Below, piece by piece: positions 34,480 to 45,320 of a stretch of 64,000 nucleotides of DNA. The stretch is from assembly GCA_029706075.1 (NCBI GenBank), contig JAINUG010000014.1, positions 1,384,501 to 1,448,500 of the forward strand, given 5' to 3'. Numbering within the stretch: the stretch's first letter is position 1; each line of letters opens with the position of its first letter. Under the pieces are notes generated by a model, which did no database searches, was not told where the DNA came from, and saw only the letters and a list, made by a program, of their open reading frames with translations. The translations under genes and the position numbers were made by a program. This stretch comes from Aldrovandia affinis. Taxonomy: Eukaryota; Chordata; Actinopteri; Notacanthiformes; Halosauridae.

Positions 34480-35430
34480 GAAATATTTCATTGTGGCGGT
34501 AAGTGATTAAAAAGCAAATGACTGACAGGGACATTAAATTCTTGATGAGCTCGTAAAACTTTCCCCAAAGAAAGGATGAATAATGAGTTTTGTGTGTGAG
34601 GGTCAGCGAACGCAGCCGCGCGATCCATTATTGCTGGCCACAGTAAATAACGGAAACCGTGTGTATCTGACAGTGCTATTAAAGTGGTGATGTCTGGGCA
34701 TGAGGGGAAAGAAGAGCCGTGCGCGCCGTGAACACATAACATCCCATCCTCAGTCTCACACTCCTGCCGCCTCCCGCAATACAATCGCTAATTCGCAAAT
34801 TGATGTGAGGTGCTGTTTAAATGAACGGCACCGGGCACGCAATTCAATTACTTCGGCCCCTTTCATTACACCCGAGCCAATTTTATGGTGACAAAGCGGT
34901 AAATATTCAGTGAATTAAAATCACATTCTGGCCGGGAAAGTCACTACGGTTTATGTCCCAGACTGTCGGTCTCACCATTCATTTTATCACCCCTAACCCG
35001 CATGGCCCCCCCACCCTTTCTTAATCAAGCTCAATCGCTTTAGCGCTCCCATAGGCGACTGATAAAACGCATTTACCCCAGATTCCGCAGACCTCATTAA
35101 TGTTTCATGAGTTTTTCAGAAACGCACCTCATTCAGCTCCGGCTGTCATTGTTGATTTTTCCATCACAGATAGCTTACCTTGCCCAACAAAAGACCGTGT
35201 AGAGCAACGGATTTCTTTTCAAGGCAACTTTATCTTGGCGCGATCGGCCCAGCCGGTCTTAATCTCCCATGGTGCAGGCGCACCATATTGCTGCTGACAT
35301 TTTAATGGCTCCTGTGGCAGCCCAGAAAAGTATTCCAGCTCCCGACTTATCGGGGACACCTCCATCGCATTTCCTGCGCCCTCTCGACCTCCGCAGCCGG
35401 CTGTGTCATCCGTTTCCCTGGTAACCACTA
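34480..35430. other. Repeat-poor block, candidate conserved non-coding element(s)
   Basis: This 950-bp block has no recognisable transposon, balanced composition with unusually many intact CpGs for this window, and motifs such as TAAT and ATTAAA cores and GCGCGATCC. Open frames are short and conflict between strands. Such texture is common in conserved enhancers near developmental genes. This is inference; conservation cannot be tested here. Confidence 0.25.
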
Positions 35431-36757
35431 TTTAATGTTATGTGAGGTGGGGGAAAAAATGAAATTAGGTGCCCACTGGAGTGATGTCTTATGAGTATTG
35501 GGATGGACGCTGTCAGACAAAAGCTCAAGTCTTTGGCGTTTCCTATCCGGAGGGGGAAAATGAAATCCTTGGCTGTGTTGCAAGCTGTGCTTGTTCAGAT
35601 AACAGATCCCCCCCCCGCCCCCTGCAGCTCACTGATAGAGCTTTATATGTGCGCAAAGGGTTCTTACACTGTCGATACAATGCTTGTAATAGCCTTAGCA
35701 TATACTGACAGGAATGATAGCAGAACTGATAAAAGTGACTTCGTTGCAAACACACACACTGGCCTTCTCCCTGACTGGAATATGGGTATATGTTTGATGT
35801 AATCGCAGTAGCTGATCACTGAAGAGGAACGCAAAAGTATCTCAGAAAGGGAAACTGCAATATGTACCTCCAGTGACACAGTGATTAGCACTCTATCAAT
35901 TAATATCAGCCAATGGTCATTATATCACAGAAAAAAGTACTGGAGTGATTTGGGGTAATTGTTCCTTTTCCCAATAAGGAAAAGTAAGTTCAAGATGCAA
36001 TGGTCATGTACCTGTGTATGGAATCATGCAGAATTTAATTCTCAAAGCATAGCTTTAGCTTCAGTTTCCCCAGAATTAGAAGCAAGGGCTTGAGACAAAG
36101 GTGCATCAGTTTGCACAAGGCCTGAAAAATCTCCTTACGTTCCAAGAGTTGGAGATATCCCCGCTGTCCTGGGGGACTTTTAAATACGATGACAGGAAAT
36201 ATACCCTCTTTTTTGTGTTTATTCTGGACGAAGAACAGGTGATGACAACCTCCTCTTTTGTTAAAATGCTTTCAAGAATGGTCCTCAGTCAAGCAGCTTT
36301 AAAACAATAGATTTGCTCAGTAAAGGGCAGCCTCTCTTTATTAAGTTTAATGAATTATCGAGTGTATCACAAAGCGCCTACTGCTCAGGGTTATTCTTTG
36401 TTTTCGTACAGACTTGAGCCTTAAGGGTCACATTATTTAATCACCCCCCTCACCTGGCACACTCCTTTCTGGGATGTCAAAATCCGAAAAGATCAAACAG
36501 CTGTGGAAGCTATCTGTCCGCTAATCCAGTTTATCCAGGCATGCCGCGCTCCGCGTTTGAAACAAGTCGTTACATATGCTCTTTCTTTTGTTTTCCTCCA
36601 CGTGAGACAAAACAGAGGAGAATGGCATGGTTTTGTAGCTGAGCAGAGGTTTCCTTTGAGATATGAGAACTCAAAGAGTTCAACAAGAAACAAGGCTCCG
36701 GTCTTTATTTTGAGAGGACAGGAGTTTTGGAGATGAAGAGCATCATCTGTGTGTTCG

Positions 36758-36797
<40 letters not shown>

Positions 36798-36829
36798 GAA
36801 GACTTAAGACATTCTTCATGTTCTGTAAT
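35431..36829. other. Unassigned intergenic DNA with a GT repeat
   Basis: No gene is recognised. A GT dinucleotide repeat lies at 36763-36789. Confidence 0.4.
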
Positions 36830-37210
36830 CTCAGACGGATCTTTGAGGAAATACGAAAGAGGCCCTGCCGTTAAATCATCGTCTGTGCAGGGAGGGAGAT
36901 AAATTATGTAACATCATTTCAATGGAGCCACTCTCTAATGCACCCCCCTCCCCATCCCTCCATTCCCCCAAAAATTGAATAGAATGCGAGGCAGGTGGCA
37001 GGTTATTTAATTGAACAAATTTGCCATCTGCTCTGACAGATTGCAAGATGACACTGGCCAGCGTACCTGAATTGAATTCGAGTAGCGCAGTGCGCCCAGC
37101 CACTCCCATCTCTCCAGGAGATTTTTCCCAAATAGATTTTATTTGGTGACATCCTGAGCAGCCATGACGGATGAGGAAGCAATCCCACACATGAGAAAAA
37201 AAAAATAAAG
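36830..37210. other. Repeat-poor block, candidate conserved non-coding element
   Basis: Transposon-free stretch with AT-rich cores (GGAGATAAATTATGTAACAT, TTATTTAATTGAAC). Assignment rests on texture only. Confidence 0.2.
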
Positions 37211-37654
37211 GTTTTCATTTTTCAATACTCTCCCCTAAAAGGGAGCATAGTCCCAGTGACCTCGGTATGACCCTGTGGCATCATGTTTACTCACTCTTGA
37301 CTTATCATAATAATACGCATGGATTGCCCCATGTATGGCTGGATTGTTTGCGCGGAGTATGGGATGTTGACCTTTTCTAATGAAGCCGTCAGTTTGGGAT
37401 TATAAAGCCCTGTATGTAGCTATATGTAAGAACATTCCAGATAAAAGCACCTCAATGGCAAGGTCACAGTAATCACCTTTAGAGACCAGGTTCCCACGGT
37501 GATTAGAATCCAGGAAGACACAATGGGTTTCCTGGGCTACAGAAATAATATATCCAAAGGAGGCTGAGATGGGAGGCAGGGAAGAAGTGTCGATCCACCG
37601 TGAGACATGTGACCCAGCATTTGGAACATGGCATTCTGAAGAGCATGTCTTTGT

Positions 37655-37855
37655 CTGCAGTGTAGTATAATGGTTAGGGAACTGGGATTATAACGCAAAG
37701 GTCGCAGGTTTGATTCCCAATTGGGGCACTGCCGTTGTACCCTTGAGCAAGATGCTTAGCCTGAACTGATGCAGTAAATGTTCAGCGGTATAAATGGATT
37801 GTACGTAAAGATACAAACTGGATAAGAGCATCACCTAATGCCTGTAATGTCAATG
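37655..37855 (+). repeat. tRNA-derived SINE (family A)
   Basis: The head is CAGTGTAGTATAATGGTTAG and the B box GGTTTGATTCC. The body has GGGGCACTGCCGTTGTACCC and CTTGAGCAAGATGCTTAGCC, and the tail GGATAAGAGCATCACCTAAT. It is more decayed in the tail than the copy at 12741. Confidence 0.8.
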
Positions 37856-39879
37856 TTAATGCCCCAGCCTGAACATTTGTGCTTGACAGATGACAGATCC
37901 TTCTTTTTACAAACAGAACCTTATTCTTATTCTGATCAGAACCTATTCTAATTTTGTTTGTGTTACTTGTGTTATCCTGGCTGCATACGTAGTATATCTT
38001 GCTTCTCTTCATTTTTGTTATGTAAACATACACACCTTTTAGCCAACGTATGACCCTCAACACCTTTCATCAGGAGAAATTATTAACTCTGCGCTCATAT
38101 TGTTGATGCAATGAGAGGCGGCCGGGCTCAGCGGCTGGAGACACAGAGACATGCCGCTCTCAATGTGCACATGGACCACATGCCTGGGCTTTTGGCCCAG
38201 GAACTGGTGGTGCACAAAAAAAGATTATTCATTTGATAAATGTATGCACTGCTCTTAAGAAACCAGTCCGGTAACAGGGGCTGAATTCATCACCTTGCGT
38301 GGAACAGCATGGGGTCAGAGCAGAACGAGGGGATCAAAGAGAGGCCGTGCGAACAGGTTTTACATGTGAATCTCTGGTCAGCGCTGACTGGGTTCTGTTG
38401 GATGATGAGGGATGGAGCCACCCTAAAGACTGTGGGTCCAGAAGTGGAGAGTCAGAAGATGGAGGAGAATAGAGGGACACATAACTCAGGAGGAGAGGAG
38501 GAAGAGGGAGGTGTGACATGTAGGAGGCAAGGGTGGAGCGAGCGATGCAAAAGGGGCCCCAAAGTGAACCCACTATCAACCAAAAATCTGGAATGTCGCA
38601 GAGCTATGATGTTCTAGCAATAGCTTTGTTTCCAAGAGTTTGAATTTGTGCGACCACAGAATGTCAATCCCCAATTTTGTGGTCCTTGCCTCAACGAAAT
38701 GAGGATTTTGTGTGTAAAACGTCTTTGCGGTTTTAACAGTTGACAGCTCAGAAAATTTGAGAATAACTGGTCTGAATGTACATTAAGGCAAAAGGAAACC
38801 AGAAAAGCCTTGACCACAGTAAAATATCAACCATTTTCATGTGTGAATGATTTTGTCTGCAATGCGTGGAGCTGGCTTAAATCGCGGGATACCACTTCTG
38901 AACAAAAACTAATGGAAACACCTGTCTTGGAATCTACTTTGTGCATAAGTAAAAGCAATTGTTTTGTATCGCTCCAAATGAAGTGTGCTGCAACATTCAA
39001 ATGAAAGTGTATGTAGCAAGTGACTCACTGATTCGAACCAACCGTAGTGCTTTGCAATGGAGAACAGCGTATTTTGATTAGTTCATACCAGTCAGTGAAG
39101 TATCAGTGAAGCCTCACTCTTCTATCACTACAAAAGGGCTGGCAGAATAACAACAGCGAAGGGCTTTAGCTCCAACATGGGGCCTGTGGGGACTGGTGTA
39201 TCTGCTCGTTTGCATTCCAGCCGAGCCGTAAATTCCCAAAGCAAATTGAGATTTTAATTGAACGCTTATTAAAGTGCCTCAAGTATATGAATCTGTACAC
39301 TTCGGTCTGTCCTCATGAGACTCTGCAAACGTGCAGCGAGTGCAGAAGAAATGTCATCTGGTTTTTTAAATGGTCTGAAGGAGGTGGACTCCCGCCGTGG
39401 TCACCACCGATTAATAGAAGCACGCAGGCAAGGGGGGGAAATCAACATTTTGTTTTTACAGCCAATGATTAAAAATCGATAATAGTTCATATTAAGTCTG
39501 CAATTATTGTAATAGATCAGTCAATGTGAGGACAGACAACCTCCCCTGGTATTCAGAAATACTGGCCTTGAGCATTTAAAAGCAGGACTGAAGAGGCTGA
39601 ACGAGAACTGGAGCGTTGTCGCATTGTTATCAAAGCCCAAATATAAGCCCAAAGGAATATAGCGCAGACCCACCCTTTCCGCAGGTGAGAGTGACAAGAC
39701 CAGAGGTGAGAATTCCTTCCTCAATTTGACAAAAATTTGAGGTCCAGCCCACACACTGGAACCAGCAGGGATTGGATTAGGAAGCTGTGCTTCAACACTG
39801 AAACTGTAGACAGGAGCACATCACGAAGTTTGCCAACGCAGATGGCTCTCAGAGCAGCTCAAGAAGACGAGAACCCTCT
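37856..39879. other. Unassigned intergenic DNA
   Basis: No gene is recognised. ACAAAAACTAATGGAAACAC at about 38903-38922 resembles the Tc1-like end at 13290 and may be a small remnant. Confidence 0.4.
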
Positions 39880-39984
39880 AAACAGGAACCGCTGAGACCA
39901 CGATAATCCCTGCGGCCTTAACACTCGATGACGATAACCGAAGCGAAGCTTCCAGCACACTCTCCATGGAGGTCCTGTCGCAGT

Positions 39985-40186
39985 GATCTGACCCTGAAGT
40001 GCTCATCAAAGCGAACGCTTGAGATCCACACCGAGGAATCGCGGGTTCCTCCTGAGATTTGTTCCCACTGGGGAGCTTTTTCTTGCCACTGTTGAAGTGT
40101 TTTTCTCTCCCCACTGCAGAGTTTTTTTTCCTCACCTTCTGGCTTTTTTGGGGTTCAGACCTGCATTTTTCTTGTTTTCCTCCTTT
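39985..40186 (+). repeat. LINE (L2-like) 3' UTR, upstream part
   Basis: The phrases GGGTTCCTCCTGAGATTTG, GGGGAGCTTTTTCTTGCCAC, TGTTGAAGTG and GGGTTCAGACCTGC follow the well-known 3' UTR of fish L2-like LINEs in order. The UTR is cut at 40186 by a solo LTR and resumes at 43417. Confidence 0.7.
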
Positions 40187-40307
40187 TGTGAGGTACGGGA
40201 TAAGGACCCAGACGCAAATCAGGATTAGGCAAAAAGGAATGTTTAATTCAGGCAGGGGTCAAAACCAGAAGTCAGAGTAGGAAGATACAAAATCTAAATC
40301 CAGAGAG

Positions 40308-41029
40308 TGTCACGTCTCGTGTTCGTGTTCCCCGTAATTAGGTGTTTTCATTTATTCCATGTTTTCCTGGTTGTCTGGTCCGTGTTTTCACTTTCACTTA
40401 CCTGTTCCCAGTCTTGTCATTGTATTATCGTTTTCACCTGTTCCTCATGTGTCTGATTGCAGTTAGCTGCATTCGTGTTAATTCCTGATTGTTTCTCGTT
40501 ATGTCTGATGTAGTTAGCTGTTCATTTCCTGATTGTCTCGTTATTGTATTATCGTTTTCACTTAATTCCTCATGTGTCTGATTGCAGTCAGCTGCATTCA
40601 TGTTTATTCCTGATTGTTTCTTGTTACGTCTAAATGTATTTAAGCTGTGTGTTTTCCCATGTTCGTTGCCAGATTGTCTTGTGTTTTGCGTATGCTTACA
40701 CTACTCTCCAGCGTTATCTCTGTTTCCCCGCGTTTTGTTTGTGTTCGTGCTTGTGCTCCAGTGTTCGTCTTGTTCTCAGTCTCGTTCCCGCTCCTCCCTG
40801 TGTTCCCTGGACTGCTTTCACGTTTTCGACCTTCGCCTGCCCACTGACTACGCCTTGCCTGCCCCTGATACCCCTGAAGCCTGGAACGAACTCTGCCTGT
40901 CCCCGACCATTCTTTGGATCCCTGCATTGCTCTGATTACCCCTGTTTGACCATCGCCTGTTGTTTATGCAATAAAAGATATTATTGCATTTCTGGGTCCG
41001 CGCCTGGTTTTCCGACACCGTTCCTGACA
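40308..41029 (+). mobile_element. Solo LTR of a second gypsy-like family
   Basis: The 722 bp begin TGTCACGTCTCGTG and end CGTTCCTGACA. GAGAG flanks both sides (40303-40307 and 41030-41034). A polyadenylation-type GCAATAAAAG lies near 40968, followed by GGGTCCGCGCCTGG, as in fish gypsy LTR ends. It contains short internal repeats of the CTGATTGCAGTTAGCTGCAT kind. It sits inside the older sushi-family solo LTR. Confidence 0.85.
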
Positions 41030-41656
41030 GAGAGTAGTCAACAAACAATCCAAAAGTCAAAACCAAGAAATCAGAATAGGCAAACAAAACAGAATCGGCA
41101 GGCAAACGCGAAGTGAAAACAGAAGGGGTGTCTCTGGAAAATGCAACAGACTCTGCCTTACTATCAATCGGCACAGGGAATGATGATCAACGTTCTGACA
41201 AGGAGTGAACATAAACACGGAACTAATATACAAGCAGGGAAGGGAAAACACAATAGGAATCAGGTGTGACTGGGAGGAGAGAAGGGCAGGAACATAGGTA
41301 AAAACGATGGGATTCGCTAATACAATAACGAGGGAAACGAAGACACGGACTGGGAATCACACAGACACATAGACAATATACGACCTGGAAGAGCAGGCAG
41401 ACACGTGCACAGTTTGAAGGGGAGGAACGCATAGAGAGAATCTGCGTGCAAATGAAGCGAAACGTGAGAAGCGTAGGACAACGAGAGAGAGAATGATAGT
41501 GATAGATAGAAGCGTGAGATAATTAGTAATTAGTAATGTTAGTAATTTAATCTAAATCCCTAATGTTAGTAGATTAGTAGGTTAGTACTATATACATCTA
41601 ACCAGTGGTGGGCCGTCAGGGCCTGCAAGGCCTTCTCTGATGGCCTAAAAAATATC

Positions 41657-42169
41657 TGAATCACAGACTGATGTTAATTATATTTTTTCCATGAATACTT
41701 ATTAAATAATTCCAAATGGTCTGTCCGCTTCCTTTCATAGCTTTTCTGGTTGCGCTGCTTCCAGACGTGTATTTTCATATTAAAGCATTTAACCAATCAC
41801 ATTTCAGCCATCATTTGTTGCCAGGGTCAAAGAAATCTGCCTGGAGGCCTTCACAATCAGTTCTACAGGCCCTGTAGCATAAAATAAGTGTTGATCAAAC
41901 TGTTGCTTCAACCAATCAGATTTTGAGTTGGGGACACGAAGGCCTTCTAGAAGGCCTAGGTAACGTCAGCGTATTCACACCCTTTGATTGGATAGTCAGA
42001 GAGTGTCTGACTATTATGTAATGTGATTGGTTAAATGCTTTAATATGAAAATACACATCTGGAAGCAGCGCAATCAGGGGAAAAGCTATGAAAGGAAGCG
42101 AACAGACCATTTGGAATTATTTAATAAGTATTCATGGACAAAATATAATTAACATCAGTCTGTGATTCA
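41657..42169. repeat. Long inverted repeat inside the hAT element
   Basis: Arms 41657-41803 and 42020-42169 are near-perfect inverses (about 148 bp, a handful of mismatches) around a 216-bp spacer. The RNA from this region would fold into a long hairpin. Confidence 0.88.
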
Positions 42170-42374
42170 GACATTTGAGCGGACATTTTCAGCCCTAAAG
42201 CGAATTAAAACTTATGCCAGAAATACGACAGGGCAGGCTCGACTTTCAGCATTAGCTTCGATGGCGATAGAAAAGGACTTCTTGATGGAACTGAAACACA
42301 CAGATAATCTGTACGACAGAGTAATTGAACTCTTTTTGAGGAAAGAAAGGGGGATGGATTTTGTGTACAAATAA
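42162..42374 (+). pseudogene. hAT transposase C-terminal dimerisation fragment
   Basis: The frame shows TFERTFSALKRIKTY, ARLSALASMAIEKD and LYDRVIELFLRK and closes at FVYK with a TAA. This is the C-terminal dimerisation region of hAT transposases. It has no ATG start; the open frame simply emerges from the inverted-repeat arm. The catalytic domain and BED finger are absent. Related proteins drive cut-and-paste transposition; this fragment cannot. Confidence 0.82.
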
Positions 42375-42547
42375 TAAGGATTTTTGGTGAGTAAAATGTT
42401 GCTATTTTCCTAAATAATATTGCAATTTTATGAGGTTATTATTGATGATTTTTTATGTGTGTCGCAGCTGTAGCACCCGGGTTTGTTTCTTCAGTAAAGG
42501 CATTTATTCTGGATACACGAGTTATCTATCTTCGATGCAACGGCAAC

Positions 42548-43065
42548 GGTGTCTGTTCGGTTTGTTTTTGCACTTTGTTTATTTATCTTTCTTCAGTCAT
42601 GTTTCATTCTCGTTCTGTTCCACGTCTGTCATTGTTCCTGTTCGAGTTCCTCTCCTTGTCTTGTCATGCACTTCGGGAAATTCTATGTTTCGGTTTTTTA
42701 GGGAGGAGGAGGAACACATAAAGAAATCTGCGTGCGAATAAAGCGGAACGTGAGAAGCGTACAGAGATAGGACGAGAGAGAATGACAGCGATAGTTAGAA
42801 GCGTGTGATAATTAGTGATTAGTAGTGTTAGTAACTTAATCTAAATCCCTAATGTTAGTAGATTAGTTGGTTAGTACTATATACATCTAACTAATATTTA
42901 CAAAGTGTAATTAGAAAGTAAGAAGGAAGTAAAACGAGATTAGAAACGAAGACGGAAAAACCGAAACAGAATTTCCCGAAGTGCATGACAGAACGAGAAT
43001 GAAACATGACTGAAGAAAGATAAATAAACAAAGTGCAAAAACAAACCGAACAGACACTCAAAACA
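42548..43065. repeat. Inverted sushi-family LTR fragments inside the hAT element
   Basis: From 42548 to about 42700 the sequence follows the start of the sushi-family LTR on the plus strand (TCTGTTCGGTTTGTTTTTGC, CTTGTCTTGTCATGCACTTC). From about 42706 to 43065 it follows the same LTR on the minus strand (AATCTGCGTGCGAATAAAGC, CCCGAAGTGCATGACAG). The two pieces are inverse over about 150 bp. Confidence 0.75.
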
Positions 43066-43416
43066 TAACAATAAGATGGCTTTTATAGCCATAAAATAGT
43101 TATTGAGGGGTGGATTGATTCAGACGGAGCACTACTGAAGGCCTAGGTGTGAAATGCACGGCCCGCCACTGCATCTAACTAATATATACAAAGTGTTATA
43201 GAAAGAAAGAAGGAAGTAAAACGAGATAATAAACTAAGACAGAAAAACCGAAGAATTGAATTTCCCAAAGTGCATGAAAAATACAAGGAGTGGATTTAGA
43301 ACAACAAGAAACACGGACTGACGGGGAACAGAACATGAATGAAGCGTGAATAATGAATGATAAATAAACAAAGTACAAAAACAAACCGAACAGATAATGC
43401 AAAACATAACACCTTT

Positions 43417-43535
43417 CTGTTTTCTGTAAAGCGTCTTTGTGACAGTGCTCTGCAAAAAGCGATGTACAAATAAAATTGAATTGAATTGAATTGAATTGAA
43501 TTGAATTGAATTGAATTGGATTGGATTGGATTGGA
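43417..43535 (+). repeat. LINE (L2-like) 3' end with TTGAA/TTGGA pentamer tail
   Basis: TGTAAAGCGTCTTTGTGACA then GCGATGTACAAATAAAATTG is the typical 3' end of fish L2-like LINEs. A pentamer array follows (43479-43535), TTGAA changing to TTGGA. It continues the UTR interrupted at 40186. Confidence 0.85.
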
Positions 43536-43862
43536 CCCTTTTTCTTCTCCTACTTCTCCTACTTTCTTAGCCCCTCCCTTTGCTATTACATTCTCAAATC
43601 GAGATGGCACAGCAGCCAGAGAATCTTTTCTCCAGCTTTCTCTCCATCATTTTTTCTCCATATCTCCAGCTAAGTGGTGCAGCCATTGCATGAGAGGACC
43701 ACACACTTCATGGAGCGGCCACAGACAGACCACCAGTGCCTAACCAAATTGGGGATTTGGGGCTAAGAACAGAGTTACAGCTACCAACTGTCTCCCATCC
43801 ACAGTCGGCAATGGTCTGGATTCTCTTCTGGAAAGTGTGGCACCACAACACTGAGAACCAGT
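43536..43862. other. Unassigned intergenic DNA
   Basis: No gene or repeat family is recognised. Confidence 0.4.
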
Positions 43863-44070
43863 TACATTACATTACATTACATTACAGGCATTTATCAGAC
43901 GCTCTTATCCAGAGCAACTTACAGTTTACATTTTTTTACAATCCATTTATACAGCTGGATATTAACTGAAGCAATTCAGGTTAAGTACCTTGCTCAAGGG
44001 TACAACGGCAGTGTCCCACCTGGGTGTTACAAGCCCAGCTCCCTAACCATCATAACACACTGCTGCCTCT
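43863..44070 (-). repeat. tRNA-derived SINE (family A), minus strand
   Basis: Reading inversely, the SINE head (GCAGTGTGTTATGATGGTTA) lies near 44065, the body CTTGAGCAAGGTACTTAACC near 43990, and the tail GGATAAGAGCGTCTGATAAA near 43895. An ATTAC pentamer run (TGTAA on the element strand) at 43863-43886 is its 3' end. Confidence 0.85.
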
Positions 44071-45039
44071 AAGTTCTTAAGCCAGTTGCCCTCTCCAAGA
44101 GCCCCTTGGATCCACCTGGAATTTTTGCCCAGTTTGGAATGCCCAGTTGTATTCTAAGCCGTGCTCGCTGCATCCTCCGCTGTCCATTCAGGTGTATACT
44201 TCTTTTCACACCTCACAAGTTAAGTTTGCACAGACATGAGTCAGAGGAAGACACTTCATGTCCAGCTTCATAACAGCAGACTGTGGGCGCCCAGCGGAGG
44301 TTGCTGGTGTCCGACGAAATGCAGACTGTGCAAAGAACACAGTCCAAAATGTAAATAGGTAGTTTGTTATGTGCAGGATAGATGGATTACACTAAATGTA
44401 TAGTACAGTAATCACTAACATAGTAGAGATTGCATCCACATGCTATTGCAATGTGAGATTCCATAGATTAATTGTGGTTTTATACCACATTTTTCCCCAC
44501 ATTCTTCCTGTTTGTACAGTAGCTGACCTCTTTTGAACAAGCACTGATTGATCATGCTATTGACTGTAATGTCTCCAGACTCTGTGAACCATGAGATCGT
44601 GTGTACATGGAAAGGGAACAGGGTGTGACTGCCCACTGGGCCGTGCTTCCAATGGGACCGTGAGCTAATGACGTTTGGAGACACAGGTGTGATGGCGGAT
44701 TTGAATGCTGGGAGCGCTTAAGGCCCTCTCGGGAGTGGTGGAGCACCAAATTAGAACAGGGCAAGCATTGCCAAACCGTGAGAACCCAACAACCCGCTGC
44801 CCCTACCCATTGCTATTTGCAGGGGTCCAATGCTATGGGCTGGGCCTGTGGTGCGGTTGCATTCAGGCCCATGATGGGGGAGGCCCGGGAGGGCCCTGTA
44901 CAAAACTGAACGGAGCCCCACAAGACTTCTTGGAATGTTCAGCATCCACAAAACCTCACCATGTCCAGTTTAAACCCTCTCTGACCTAATTTGTCATTCA
45001 GTGGGTGGCGAGAGCTTTATATCTCTAATGTGCACACCA
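44071..45039. other. Unassigned intergenic DNA
   Basis: No gene is recognised. Open frames near 44415-44989 on both strands lack motifs. Confidence 0.4.
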
Positions 45040-45162
45040 TATCTCTCTCACGGTCGTGTTTTTTGTGTATGTTTGTATGTTGTCTTGGGGGTTAAGACCA
45101 GAGCAGAAGACACATTTCCAATGTAAAAGATGGAAAATAAAGTTGTATTGAATTATATAATA
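45040..45162 (+). repeat. Probable LINE 3' end
   Basis: CAGAAGACACATTTCCAATG and GGAAAATAAAGTTGTATTG match the usual end of a fish LINE class whose consensus closes in CAATAAAGTTGTATTG. Confidence 0.5.
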
Positions 45163-45320
45163 ATATATCATATATTCCATTTAGCAGACGCTTTTATCCA
45201 AAGCGACTTACAGTAGTGAATGCATACATTTTTCAGTATATGTGATCCCAGTGGGAATCGTACCCACAACCTAAGCATTGTCAATGCCATGCTCTACCTA
45301 CTGAGCCACACAGAACCACA
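45163..45320 (-). repeat. tRNA-derived SINE (family B), minus strand
   Basis: The inverse reads TGTGGCTCAGTAGGTAGAGC, then a degenerate B box GGTTGTGGGTACGATTCCC. It ends AAGTCGCTTTGGATAAAAGC and GTCTGCTAAATGG. It is the best-preserved of the three family-B copies. Confidence 0.85.

Larger units (their letters stand above)
41603..43171 (+). mobile_element. hAT transposon with internal deletions and foldbacks
   Basis: The left end CAGTGGTGGGCCGTC and the right end GGCCCGCCACTG are inverse partners. The perfect 8-bp duplication CATCTAAC lies on both sides (41595-41602 and 43172-43179). The 1569 bp hold a C-terminal transposase fragment, a long inverted repeat (41657-42169) and inverted pieces of sushi-family LTR (42548-43060). 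Confidence 0.9.
40187..43411 (-). mobile_element. Solo LTR of the sushi family (minus strand), carrying two later insertions
   Basis: CCTTT flanks both ends (40182-40186 and 43412-43416), and the minus strand runs from TGTTATGTTTTGC at 43411 to the tail ending at 40187 (complement TGTGAGG). Pieces match the LTR at 14603-15551 in inverse, for example AAGGACCCAGACGCAAATC near 40202 and AATCTAAATCCCTAATGTTA near 41550. Removing the two insertions and their duplications leaves about 921 bp, one LTR length. It is therefore a recombined solo LTR, more diverged than the full-length copy. Confidence 0.85.
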
